DNA of 64,000 bases from Micrasema longulum (taxonomy: Eukaryota; Arthropoda; Insecta; Trichoptera; Brachycentridae), in contig JAGVSM010000841.1 of assembly GCA_022494885.1 (NCBI GenBank), positions 1 through 64,000 of the forward strand. Direction: 5' to 3'. This document shows, piece by piece, positions 23,612 through 34,476 of the stretch. The translations under genes were made by a program, and so were the position numbers. The notes beneath the pieces were generated by a model. The model saw only the letters and a list, made by a program, of their open reading frames with translations, made no database searches and was not told the origin of the DNA. Within the stretch, counting starts at the first letter, position 1. Every line of letters begins with the position of its first letter.

Positions 23612-23750
23612 CAAATTCCTCACAATTAAACACACTAAAAACTACACTCATACATTCAGCCCTGAAGATGGACACTGCAACGTGCTCCGAAACGTCGGCA
23701 ATACAAAGCCCACAAACACGGCATAATAACCCAGAAAAACACTATCTGTA
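23612..23750 (+). repeat. PLE right inverted terminal arm
   Basis: Runs from CAAATTCCTCACAATTAAAC to ACACTATCTGTA, ending exactly at the target-site duplication. It is nearly identical to the reverse complement of the left arm. Confidence 0.9.
23653..23702 (+). ncRNA. Hammerhead-ribozyme-like motif in PLE right arm
   Basis: ATTCAGCC, CTGAAGA (23662-23668), T, GGACAC TGCAAC GTGCTCC, GAAACGTC (23689-23696), GGCAAT. Stem I is GCC with GGC, extended by ATT with AAT past two unpaired bases. The loop differs from the left copy by one base (AAC against AAT), while both stems are unchanged. Helix III is the palindrome ACGT. Confidence 0.7.
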
Positions 23751-23761
23751 TAGATTATTTA
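23751..23761. repeat. 11-bp target-site duplication, right
   Basis: TAGATTATTTA, identical to 22951-22961. Confidence 0.9.
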
Positions 23762-24970
23762 CTGAAAAGTTATTCTCACTTGCAATTACTATCTGATTGT
23801 TTTATACTTACATACGTATTCACAAAGTGAAATATTTCTCAGTCCCATTAACGTCCATTAGCTACCAAACAATTTAGGTCTAGCACAAGGTCAATCATCT
23901 TATGTAGATTGCAAAATAACCTAATTTCTAATAAGCATTTAGGTTATTTCATATCTGACACAAAGAATTTGGGTCTAGCTGTCAAAAAGAGTATTTTTTG
24001 CGAGTAAAATTATTACGACACGATATTGTACAATTAGACCTCGCAAATACTTTACACATCGGATATTTCAATGACAAACTTATTATTATACATATCGGTA
24101 ACTTTATTGATTAGATACATTGGGTTAGTGCACGCTTAATGTTTTTTTCGTTACATAATACACGTATTATATTCTATGCGATGGATGTATTTTTTGTTTT
24201 TAGCTAAGGAAAAACTCAAATAAAACATTGTTGGTCTTAAGACTCTTTACCACTTCCCAAGATTATCATGCTCAAGTTTTTCTGGCGGTAGTTAATGCTA
24301 TGAAAATGCAGTCATTATAATGGACATTGCACATATCCTGTGAAAGCTATACTCTTAATCTTGCGCTAGTAAATTATTTAGATTTATTAAAGTTTATTTT
24401 ATTTGACTTTATTTGGAAAACCAAAAGTTCTAAATATTTATAGTTAACATTAAGGAATATTGCATAAACTCATAACCAATAATAGGTTTCCACATATTGA
24501 ACTAAGTAAGTTAGTAAATATAATACATCAAAATTACATACACGATACCTTATATAGAAAGAGTCGAAGGAATAAAAAAACAAAAAATTACTCGTAGTAC
24601 ATTTACTTCGTTAGGTGGGATTAGGACGGGGATGCTTGTAGAGAGGATAAGGAAGAGATGGGATAGTTAAAAATATACATATTTAGTATCTAATATAAAG
24701 TTCCTGTCAAGCTGTATAATTAATTTTAAGTGTTAATTTCAGTACTGATAGTGTAATAATAAATTATTTTTGTATTTACCATAAATATAAAAACGTATCT
24801 TTCATTTGTTTTCGACTTTAATATTCCTGTCGAAACGTACATAATTTTTAAAATTTCGTGTGAATTTTTCTTAGTTTATTCAGTAAAAAAAGTATACTAT
24901 GTTAATACTTAATACAATTTTTATATAAATTTAATACGTATAAATATATTTAGAAACGGTAATGTAAATT
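23762..24970. other. AT-rich spacer, no gene
   Basis: No gene or repeat family recognised. TAGGTTATTT-type words occur twice near 23930 but are too short to interpret. Confidence 0.5.
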
Positions 24971-25096
24971 GGGTTGTGGTCCCGTGGCTAGTGTTGCGGA
25001 CTCACGGATCAGAGGTCCGAGGTTCGAACCCCACTCTACCCCAACTTGATTTCCATTTTCTAATAGTGAGTTATTTACAACTTGTTGAAAATGGCC
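24971..25096 (+). mobile_element. tRNA-derived SINE, family B (best copy)
   Basis: GTTGTGGTCCCGTGGCTAGT contains the A-box and is followed by GCGGACTCACGGATCAGAGG and the B-box GGTTCGAACCCC, then CACTCTACCCCAACTTG. The body ends TTACAACTTGTTGAAAATG. The head keeps a tRNA-like spacing between boxes. Copies at 20.7, 21.4, 31.95 and 55.8 kb share it. Confidence 0.85.
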
Positions 25097-27327
25097 AGCA
25101 AAATTGAAATATTTGGGTAAATTATAAGAATGCTAGTATTTATTTTTATAAAACAATAAATAAATACATTAACTTTTCCCATTACTTAGAAAAAAAACAA
25201 TCCTTGTGTACATACTGGGGAGTGACGTCTTACAATAATTTGTAAATTTGATTTTTAATTAGTAAATATTTTTAGTATAACATATATATTATAGAAAAAA
25301 ACAAAAATGGTGTTTTCAATAAAAAAATAATGATCAATATAACTTTTCACTTCTTTTTTAAATATGGTCTATTATGACTGTAATTTTTTTTGTAGTTGTT
25401 TTTAATTTTGGATTTAAGATGTAACCATTTTTTTAGGTCGCGTACATACGTTTCGTGACGTAGAAACATTACTATTTATGTTGTCTTTGTGGATTTAAAG
25501 TAAACAATTATTTTTAAATAACGATTTTATATCTAAAACCATAATTTCTTAAAATAATTTGACAGTGGAAAAAGTAGACGGTTATTAAAGTATAATTTTT
25601 AATTAACTTTGGTATTTTTTCGACCGGTAAAATATTTGTTTCAAAAGCACCACCCCATCCGCTTATTTCGTACTGTAATATGTGTAAATCGTTTGTTACG
25701 TAAACCGATTGAAACTAGTGGAATCCATTTTTTTTAAATATAATCATATTGTCAAAGTCGGAAATGTGAACCCTTGCTTTCTCCTCCTCATCTTTATTTG
25801 CACCCTTCAAATTCCAATCCATTATTCCACATATTTCTCTAACTCGTAAATTATGACATGTAGGGTCCATGCAGATCGTTCGTGGAATCATCCCCCATTT
25901 ACAAAGATTCCACAGTATATATATAAATGAATTCAAATCAAATCCATACTAGTCTTTAATGAGGAAAGATAGAAATTTGAGAGAGTAGGGGAGATAAGAG
26001 ATATCTTTGATATTTAACAATCCAAAGATGTTTCTAAAGTAGCACTGTTTTAATCACGCTTAAATAAACATTTCCTTTCTCATCCTTAATCTTTTCTCTT
26101 TTCGTTTCCCCTGTTTTCCATTTTCTCATAACGGATTAGTATCTATATGAATTAATTTACGTACACATAATGTATCAATTTTTTTTATGGAATGCGTTTT
26201 GAAACTATAATTATATTTATGACACCCTCAATTGTATTGGTAAGTTGGATAAAATTTATATTTGGTTATATTATTGCCAATGTACTATGTACAAAACGTG
26301 ATATAATAATTTTTTTTTTAAAGTAATGCCTAATTAGGAACTGTATTGGTATACGAATTTCAGAGATGGTTTTATGTATATATTTTTAAAGATGATAAGT
26401 TTCAGAGAAAAAAAAAATAAGTAATTAATTTTCAACTTGCTATACTACGAGTTTGAATTAACTTTCCAAAAAGTATAATATTAAAAACCTTTTTATTGTA
26501 ATTATTAGTTTATCTAATATTTTCCGTGATAGTTTCCCCGTGTTTACATTGTACATATGTAGTACATAGCTACACACGTACGGTGATGTTTTTCAAACAT
26601 ACGAATGAATGGTTTAATTTTAATCTAAAAGAATTCAAACTCAACTTTATTCAGTAAATGTTAAACTCCTGAGTAAGTTTTATCTTGACGTGTGTATCAG
26701 ATTTTCTTAAATTACGTTAAAAAAGTCAAATATATGAGAACGATATTAATTACGATATTCCGTAACTTGTCCTTGATGTCACGCAACACCCAGTAGTTTT
26801 ATGTGTTTTTAATTTATTCATTAAGATATAAAAATAGCTATGTCTGCGGTTTTCAACTTGACGCCGCGCGACGCATTCGTACTATATAATATTACGTTAA
26901 CTTATGTATGGTTATTAACATACATGTAGTTGTCTTACATACACATGTAAAATCATTTATGCTTATTCATGCGAGTTTTCACCTTTTGTATCTAGAAATT
27001 AGCCTATTAAAATCAAATAATTTAAGCTCTGCAATAGTACATTTCCTTGTACGTTCCATTTGAATTAATATGCAGAATGTCGAGCTTGAGAATCTATTTG
27101 GTTGTAATTTCGCCGGAAAACGAACCCGGAACTCATGCCCAAGAAACCGGTGGAATACAGGCGACTATGAGCAAGTGCTACGTTTCGAGCGTAGCATCGT
27201 AGTTAGGAATAACAAAAACATTTGTATCTTAGTAAATTTAGTCTTGCCCAATAACAAAAAACTAAATATCTTTTACATAGACATGTATAAGAAATACATT
27301 ATTGTATAATAATATCGTCTTTGTCAC
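25097..27327. other. AT-rich spacer, no gene
   Basis: No recognisable protein or RNA. A frame at 25715-25936 and another at 27070-27309 look like chance. Homopolymers are common. Confidence 0.5.
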
Positions 27328-27668
27328 GTGCATAGAGCACTACATTGGAACATCAAACGCAGCTTATCTCGATCTTAAGGTATTGTGATCAGTCTTACGC
27401 TTCAGTTACCAGTCCAGTGACAATGAATAGTTGCAGTATTAAACCACCTTTAAAAAACATATTTCACGTGCCCCCAATAGGAATTGAACCCGCGACCTCA
27501 AGCGTGGTGGGCGAATGCAACATCCACCACACTACGAGGCCGACTTATCTCCCTTCGATTTCATTTTGTAGGATTTGTACCTGGGAGTAGCCATCAAGTC
27601 GAAAACACTCGTCCAGGGTTCTGATTATATTTTATACACAGAACTGTATTCTTCATCTGCCTAGACAC
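27328..27668 (-). mobile_element. SINE family A, copy with an extra 5' module
   Basis: The tRNA-like head (minus strand GGCCTCGTAGTGTGGTGGAT, B-box GGGTTCAATTCC) and body occupy 27328-27543. Upstream on the minus strand, 27544-27668 carries an extra module with AACCCTGGACGAGTGTTTTC, GACTTGATGGCTACTCCCAG and GAGATAAGTCGGCC. The same module precedes the heads at 43.2 kb and, interrupted, at 32.9-33.3 kb. It sits where a composite or dimeric SINE would carry its left monomer. Confidence 0.75.
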
Positions 27669-27775
27669 ATAATCAAAACTTAGTAGTGCATAAACATAAA
27701 ATATTAATTACCTTGCGCAGTATATCCACATATGTATCCATTTTCATAGATATTTACAAGAAACACATTATTATA

Positions 27776-28036
27776 TCATCATCATCATTTCCTTTCCGCA
27801 CCTAATGGTGCATAGGGCACTGCATTAATACACCAATTGCAATGTATCTTGATAATTTTTTGTTACATGAAGATGAGATGACCAGTCTTACTCTTCAGGT
27901 ACCAGTCCAGGGACTATGAAATATTCTAGTGTAAAAACTCCTTTTTAAATAAATATTTCATGCCAACCATGTCGGGAATCGAGCCCGAGACCCCTTGCAT
28001 GGTAGGCAAACGCGCTGACCACTACACCACGAAGGC
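27776..28036 (-). mobile_element. tRNA-derived SINE, family A
   Basis: Well preserved: GTGGTGTAGTGGTCAGCGCG, TTTGCCTACCATGCAAGG, B-box GGCTCGATTCC, TTTACACTAGAATATTTC and a (GAT)n tail on the minus strand. It lacks the extra 5' module found in the copy just upstream. Confidence 0.87.
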
Positions 28037-29715
28037 GTGTATTATAGTATATCAAATAACAAATAATAGACCCGAAGCAGAGAACCTGTGTTTATTTTAA
28101 AACTGTGAAAAAGATAAATAATATCCGTGTATTTTTAGTTACTTCCGTGAATTTATTTTATTTGCTTCCTAAAAAGCATTTATTTAATTAATGTAAAAAT
28201 AGGAGGCATACATGTTAAGTAGTAAACACATATAATTTGAATACATTTATTATGCATGGCTATGTAGTAGAAATTCATTCCATAAGAATTGAGTCCACAT
28301 TGCCAACAGGTCGACTTACAATGGCTTCGTTTCATAATAAGTTATAAGTTGGTCATTTTGAGATGTTCCGGCTGTTTCCATCTCACCTCTTGGTGTTTTG
28401 GGGCGTTGGAAAGAAATTCGCTTTAAAAATACTTTCACTTAATACATACTCCGTGGGTTATTTTTAGCACTGCACTGTCCGATACGAATATACAATTTAT
28501 TGCTTCTTGAAACAATTATTTTTTCATTATACTTTTATTTATCTTTTTTAAAAAGTTATCTGTTAGTACCGAATAAAATCATACTATCCAGTTTATTTTA
28601 CTACTGAATAAAATCATACTAAACTGTTTATTTTACTGAACAACTAGTTCCAATCAAATTATTTTCTTTTCAAAAATAGAACATTTTCGCAAAATATTAG
28701 ATACTTTGAGTCAGCGAAAAAAACTGTGAATTTTACTAAAATTTCAGGATTTTAAATTAGCCGCGTTATTTCTAAAACTTTTTTTTCAATTGTTATGTTT
28801 TATATAATTTTCTATTAGCAATATCGGAAAGAGCTTTTATCATTAAAAACAATTAAGTACTGTATGTTTACGCAATATGTACCAAAAATATTGCTTATAT
28901 TAAATCTAAGCTTTTTTTTATCACGTTTTTTTTTTTTTTTTTTGTTTAATTATTGATTCAAAATTACAAAATTAAATATTTATGAACTTATTAAGGATTT
29001 TTAGGCTATGCCCGTGTCAAGCCGCAATAAATAACAATAAATATACATAGTAAAATTAATTAGATCAAATTATAATGACATAGAATCACAATCTAGAAAA
29101 AAAGGTAAATGTAATAAATAATCAAATTCCAAAGAATACAATGCAAAAAAGATATTCAGAAATAAATTTTAAAATATAAATTATACAAATTAAGAATCAC
29201 ACATAATCAAATATAGAAAATAGTGGTATCATTAAAATCAACAAAATAATAGTGAAATATAGTAGTATAAAAAAAAAATAACACAAAATAAGAGCATGAT
29301 TCAAATCAACAGAAAAAGAATAAATATATATATAAAAGCATAATTGAAATGATAATTGAGTTATGTTTTCTAGAAATTCACTCAATTATAGTAAGAAATA
29401 TAAGGAATAGGAGCAATAAATCATATGCCAAATAACACATATAACGTTAAGCGGGATAATTTACCAATGAGTTGCCGAAACTGGTTAAGGATTTTGGGTC
29501 TATCACACCGCTTCATGGGATGGCGATGGTTTTTATTAAAAACAAATATCCATGTAAGTAGCTGTTTCATTAAAAAAATTGAATTAATTACATTTAAAAA
29601 AAAAAAGTATTGTATAAACTGTATTGTACTTCATTAAATTGTTTTGTACAACTTTCTGAAATACATTACATTACACGATAATCACCGCCACTGAGTATTG
29701 AATATACGTACATGT
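28037..29715. other. AT-rich spacer, no gene
   Basis: Contains an 18-base T run at 28926-28943, and two imperfect copies of GAATAAAATCATACTA at about 28572 and 28605. No gene seen. Confidence 0.5.
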
Positions 29716-29967
29716 TTACAATATGAAAAGTAGAATTTCTGGAACCGGGACTCCGCGGTAGAACACGGAATCTAATACAACCATTAGCCGTTTTTTCACC
29801 GGACTGCCAGGTGAATTGTGCGGAATGTTGCCAGGCCAGTTTTTATTCGGAGTTTGGCTGTCCGCGCGAGTATCCGACGTTACGTAGCTACGGTAGGTAC
29901 CAGCAGACAACCGACCGACGCTAGCAGCCAGCAACCAGCAGCTACCGGTGACCAGTGCTGTCAACAT
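29716..29967 (-). CDS. Candidate exon with signal-peptide-like start (unrecognised)
   Basis: Minus-strand frame of 83 codons, with GC content well above the surroundings over 29750-30060. It begins MLTALVTGSCWLLAASVGRL, which has the shape of a signal peptide (short n-region, hydrophobic core, small residues SAG near the likely cleavage point). Then TYRSYVTSDTRADSQTPNKN and polar sequence follow. A possible donor GTGAAA follows the codons SPGSP near 29800. Upstream on this strand the sequence is purine-rich. No domain is recognised and no partner exon was found. It could be the first coding exon of a secreted protein, or chance in a GC-rich patch. Confidence 0.25.
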   Translation of the reverse strand: MLTALVTGSCWLLAASVGRLSAGTYRSYVTSDTRADSQTPNKNWPGNIPHNSPGSPVKKRLMVVLDSVFYRGVPVPEILLFIL

Positions 29968-31309
29968 ATTCAGTAGTCCACCATTCCTTCGGCACTCAAC
30001 CTCTTCTCTGTTCCTCTTCCTCCTGCTTCCGACGCTCTGCTATCTTCAGTAACACTACTCAACAGATTTTCCCCACAAAGCATTTCTGCAACACTAACGT
30101 ACATTGAGAGAGAAAACCTCTCTGTCAGCCATGCTATTTCAAACGAATCTACTGTCTACACATATATTTCTAAATGTGATTTTAATTTTTAAAAAATAAT
30201 GGTTTCAGAGCTTGCAATCAATAAAAATGCACGCCTTCTCCACACAATTTTAAATAACTATAGCTTTATCAGGTCTGTTAAATATATTTTTAATTCATCT
30301 TCTGCTTAACTTTTATATATTCTGACAGGCATTAGGTACAGGTGTACCTAATGAATTGTTAGTTGTAGAATTTTAATTTGAATGTGTATGGAAACAGAGA
30401 GAGAGGAAAGTAGAATAGCGATGGCACTAAACAACGTCTTCTCCCTTTTATATATTTTTATTAAATAAAATAAAAAAACATTTTTTAGTATTTTTTCATT
30501 TTTCCCCTCTCTTTCTGTATCCATAACAAATGAGATACTTCTATTTCATTAAAATACTGTATAATTATTATAATTTAAAAAATATAAAAATATTTACAAA
30601 CTTATCAAACATTATCTATCATGATGAACTGAACAAAATTCAAATCACATACAGATATTAAGTTTTTTAACACAAATACTTAAATATTAGCAATCATAGG
30701 TCACCGAGACAGAGAGACAATAGGGATGTTTTGGCATACCCGCCCTTAGGGAGGAATGAACAACACAAACCAACACTTCGCCACCACCGAGGCCAAACGA
30801 TCCAACAGCGCACCCCCTGCCTCCACAGGAATAATATTCTCGAGTCAATTTGCTGCACCCTTCTCCCACCGTGAAACTCAAGATCCCACAAATGGTTTGA
30901 AGGCCTTAAATTTTTTTCTATTAGAGAAAATATCGTTATATACACGTCCCATCACTTTTCCCAGACTTGCGGTCATAATGTCTCTTTCATCCTTCATAAT
31001 AATGTTATAGATTGTTCATGCTTGGAAATGAAATAAGCTTTAGGATTTCATTGAAGACCACCAGACTTCGATGTACTTTCCAAACAAAATATTTTCAAAA
31101 AAATTATGCTAAGTTCTCTCCATTAGCGCGATTTAAAAAAAATGCCAACAAACTCAACGATCTTTTGGATATTTTAAATACTTCGCCTGCTTTAAATACT
31201 ACAACACAATAAGACGATTTTTAAATTAGTCACTCTTTTACTATTTAATTATAATATTGATGAATGTACTTTTCCATATGTGTTTTATATAAAGTAGAAA
31301 TCCTTTTAT
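29968..31309. other. Spacer, no gene
   Basis: 29968-30060 is pyrimidine-rich and ends TATCTTCAG. 30687-31010 is somewhat less AT-rich, with overlapping frames on both strands that match nothing known. The rest is AT-rich. Confidence 0.4.
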
Positions 31310-31807
31310 CAGAACTCCAGTCATCCGGATTGCTAAATATCCGGATCTCATCCGGAAAAAATAAATAAAGGAGATATTATTTATTTATTTATTTCATTGG
31401 GTAAACAGACAGTATGTACACAAATATTTACAATTTCTTTGTCTATTAGTGTAGGACACTCATGCAAAAAATGTTTACACTGAATTCAATAATTTTAATT
31501 ATGTTAAATATAAAGTATAAGAAATGAAAAATTTATAAATAATAATAAAGTTAATTAAATATCTTTTAAGTTAATTAAAATGAAATATTATAATAACAAA
31601 GAAAAAATGAAAAGAAATAAATTTGAATAAAAGAAAGTTTTTTATGTGACTCCGATTCGCTGTATTATTTCAAAAGTGATCTTAGAGTAAATTTATCGTT
31701 TTCCTTCAAAACATTGCCTTAATTTAATGGTCAATCCAACTAACCGGATTTCTGCAAATGCGGATAACGTCTGGCACTCATTTATCCGTATGATTGGAGT
31801 TTTACTG
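31310..31807. mobile_element. Tigger/jerky-like MITE carrying an insertion
   Basis: Left end CAGAACTCCAGTCATCCGGA (31310-31329) pairs with the reverse complement of the right end, CAGTAAAACTCCAATCATAC (31788-31807). Subterminal CCGGAT/ATCCG words near both ends are typical of pogo-class Tigger-like non-autonomous elements. There is no transposase. A LINE 3' UTR occupies 31377-31570, so the original MITE was roughly 300 bp. Confidence 0.7.
31377..31570 (-). repeat. Solo LINE 3' UTR (same family as 40355-41285)
   Basis: ATTTATTTATTTCATTGGG, GTAAACAGACAGTATGTACA, CAAATATTTACAATTTCTTT and GTTTACACTGAATTCAATAA follow the order at 40360-40560, the 3' UTR of the minus-strand LINE there. It is a heavily 5'-truncated insertion with no coding part. 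Confidence 0.7.
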
Positions 31808-31944
31808 TAAAATTCAATGATCCATATTTTCTCGAAATATCTTTAAAAATAGTAAAAAAATCCGTTGTTACTATTAATGTATAAAAAAATTCCTCACTTT
31901 AGTATTACTTGATAAGGATGAAATAGTATGATTGAGTGACTGAA

Positions 31945-32020
31945 TCATATTGTGATCCTGTGGTAGTGTGTAATAGTCCGAATCATTCGAGGTTCCATAT
32001 CAAATTTCAACACATTAATT
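31945..32020 (+). repeat. SINE family B, diverged copy
   Basis: ATTGTGATCCTGTGGTAGTG and TTCGAGGTTCCATATC follow the family B head; the B-box has decayed. Confidence 0.5.
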
Positions 32021-32171
32021 GGTGACATATCAAGGGATGAAAAAGGAATTAATTAATTGTGAATAGTCACATTATTACTTTTGCGTTAATTCATTTTTAT
32101 AATTCAACATTTCACGATTGCGATGAATTATTTAAGTGTGATAGTTCTATTTTTTTTAGATTTATTTATTA

Positions 32172-32320
32172 TTTATTTATTAATTACATCAAACATACAT
32201 TTGTTAAGGACAGATACACAGTTTATAGCGACACAATCAGGAACGACCCATATCTGTGAACTTGCTCCGACTCGCTAGAAAATCCGTGTTGAGTTGGGGC
32301 ACTTGTAATGCATTCATAAC
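32172..32320 (-). repeat. Dispersed repeat F, copy 1 (LINE 3' UTR-like)
   Basis: Shares TTAATTACA, GCGACACAA, the AACGACCCATATCTGTGAA block, ACTCGCTAGAAAAT and GTTGGGGCAC-type words with 55950-56070. On the minus strand it would end in an A/T-rich AATAAATAA tail, so a LINE 3' UTR is the likeliest origin. Confidence 0.55.
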
Positions 32321-32674
32321 CATACATTCACACACATATATACATATATATTCGCTCATACATATTTATATTATATTTTATACATACATATACATATATA
32401 TTAAGATATATTAATCAAATTCATTTTGAAGACACAGTTCGTTTTAGGAAAATTTTGGATTACGGTATAAAAATATGCACGAAATTCTACATTATAAATA
32501 GTAATATAATAAGTGATTCTATATTTAAATGAACTCATTCGTTTTTAAAAATATTTTCATTCATCGGTTTGAAAATATGTCCCTAAATATGTGCCAACAA
32601 AAGAAGTGTTTAGCAATTTTTAGTAGGATATATGTGAAGATAGGATAAGACATAAGACTATATTGAGTACATCA

Positions 32675-32884
32675 TCATAACATCCGCACTAAGTGGTGTA
32701 TAGGACACCCTATTGGCATTCTAATCGCAGCATATCTAGATAATTTTTGTTACATAGAAGATAAGGTGACCAGTCTTACGCTTCAATTAAACCACCATTA
32801 CAACAAATATTTCACGTCGAACCCGACAGGAATCAAACCCGGGACCTCGAGTATAGTAGGCGCATGCGCTCACCAAGGCCGACT
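32675..32884 (-). mobile_element. SINE family A with interrupted 5' module
   Basis: B-box GGGTTTGATTCC and head GTGAGCGCATGCGCC are recognisable. The 5' module seen in the 27.5 and 43.2 kb copies continues only at 33199-33285 (GGAATCTTGAACGAGCG, CCAGGCGGATGAAGAAAAC). The AT-rich 32890-33190 between them appears to be a later insertion. Confidence 0.7.
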
Positions 32885-33730
32885 TATCCTCACTCGATTT
32901 TTTTAAAAATTAAAAAAAAAAATTATATAAAAAACAAATATGATAAAACAGAGTATAAAAAAAATAAAGCATAATTACATAAAAATGAAAAACATATTAA
33001 TAGTAAAAATAGTAAACAAAAATCCCACAAAGGCATGGCCTGTTCGTGGGTATACAAGAAAATATTAATGAATTTTTGCTCCTATAATAAATAATGGACA
33101 GTTATAATATTTTTGTGTAACATAAGAAAGAAAAACTAAGATATTCTGTAAAAGATACTATGGTATTTCCTTTCTAAGGATTTTTATCTGATAGTACCAA
33201 TCTAGTCAAAAACGCTCGTTCAAGATTCCGGTTCTATTTCACAGACAGAAATGTTTTCTTCATCCGCCTGGACACGGAATTCAACTTCATCAACTAGAGA
33301 TTATTTTTTTCTTGAAAATACACGAGTGCGAATGGGCAAGAGGCCAGTTTCTTTGTTCAATGAGGTGAAGAGTCACGTGGTAAGGATAGTAATATAATGG
33401 ACACAAAGTAAAGTACGTCCTCGTCAAGTCACGTCTCTCCACTTGTTGCAAACGGAGACTTCATTAATTACACAAATTTCATCTTGACTCGGACAATATT
33501 CATGCATGTGTACACATACCGAACTTGTCCCTACCTTCATACCGTATCTGTATAGGAACTCGGTACTCCGTACTCCGTACCCAGGACATGCTCGCATCAG
33601 GATATTAAACGCCCAGGTTAATTAATCTTCAGAATCAAAATCTTTTCCTTTTTCGATGAATGTGTCCATATTTATAATATTTAAAAAGTTTTAACTTAGT
33701 ATTATACCACATCAAATGTCACACTAAAAT
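32885..33730. other. AT-rich insertion, SINE module remnant, spacer
   Basis: 32890-33190 is an A-rich insert of unknown family. 33199-33285 is the displaced SINE 5' module. 33286-33730 has no recognised feature. Confidence 0.4.
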
Positions 33731-33733
33731 GAG

Positions 33734-33800
33734 TTGAACGTAGTTATGCAGAACGCAGCCAGCCATAGAAAAGTGAAACTGAGATATTAGCACATATTTT
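33734..33800 (+). repeat. Single end of the MITE family found at 52210
   Basis: GTTATGCAGAACGCAGCCAG, CCATAGAAAAGTGAAACTGA and a following ATATT match the reverse complement of 52541-52607. No partner end was found nearby. Confidence 0.6.
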
Positions 33801-33914
33801 CATTCAAATTATTTATCGACAATTCTTGATGGAATTCCATTGTAATGATGTAATAACTTATATTTACATATAAGTTATTAATTTAAAAAATACTTGGTAC
33901 GCTTCCACTTATTT

Positions 33915-33978
33915 ATTTTGACCAATAAGCGCTTTCACCCTCTAATGGGCATCTTCAGACTGGTGAATATTATACAGT
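33915..33978 (-). ncRNA. Solo hammerhead-ribozyme-like motif
   Basis: Minus strand: ACCAGT, CTGAAGA (33952-33958), T, GCCC ATTAGA GGGT, GAAAGCGCTT, ATTGGT. ACCAGT pairs with ATTGGT as a 6-bp stem I (one G-T). GCCC pairs with GGGT as stem II (one G-T). Helix III would be the palindrome AGCGCT. All core words (CTGANGA, GAAA, UH) are present. No PLE coding sequence was found within a few kb, so this may be a solo terminal repeat or an independent small ribozyme-bearing element. Confidence 0.55.
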
Positions 33979-34476
33979 GTGTGGATAATTTATAGAAAAC
34001 TAAATATTATCTGAAGTGTAGGTACATTTAAAACTAAGTTGAAAAACATACAATACGCAATATTACCATTTGCAATACCATTGAACTGCGCTTTGTCATG
34101 GATTAGGTTGATTTCTGGCCTTCACCTTTTGAACCATTTCTGCCGATGCTCCTGTTTTGAATGTCCACCTCCATGGCGTTTTTTATGCTACCAGTATCAT
34201 TGTAACGTAAATTGGTCCGATACACACACATTTTGTTCACATGTAAATGTCGTATCTCATTAATAATGGCTAGTTGCAATTTTCCACACAAATACAGAGC
34301 AATAACACTGTTGAGTTTGAATTCCATTTCAATAACTTTTTTTAACTGTGACATAAAACAATATGTTTCGGTCAAATTGTTAACAATATAACAGACTGAC
34401 ACGTGTCAAAACATGAACGCACTGTTTGGTTGCTACAACAGCGTGAAGTTGGTAACACTTCGAGCGCCTACCCCAT

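Larger units (their letters stand above)
22962..23750 (+). mobile_element. Short (5'-truncated) Penelope-like retroelement
   Basis: A 789-bp insertion bounded by a perfect 11-bp target-site duplication. Inverted arms of about 140 bp (22991-23131 and 23612-23750) enclose a GIY-YIG endonuclease frame. Outside the left arm is a 29-bp extension (22962-22990) with no counterpart on the right, which ends exactly at the duplication. LTR-like terminal repeats that may be inverted, with a short extension at one end, and a C-terminal GIY-YIG domain are known for Penelope-like elements. The reverse transcriptase is missing. The arms differ at only a few positions, for example CACATTGCAG against CACGTTGCAG, so the insertion is young. 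Confidence 0.92.

Noticed and set aside
34103..34402. 99-codon minus-strand frame with a fairly ordinary composition
   Set aside because: No recognisable domain and no splice or promoter support; possibly a transposon scrap, but I cannot name it.
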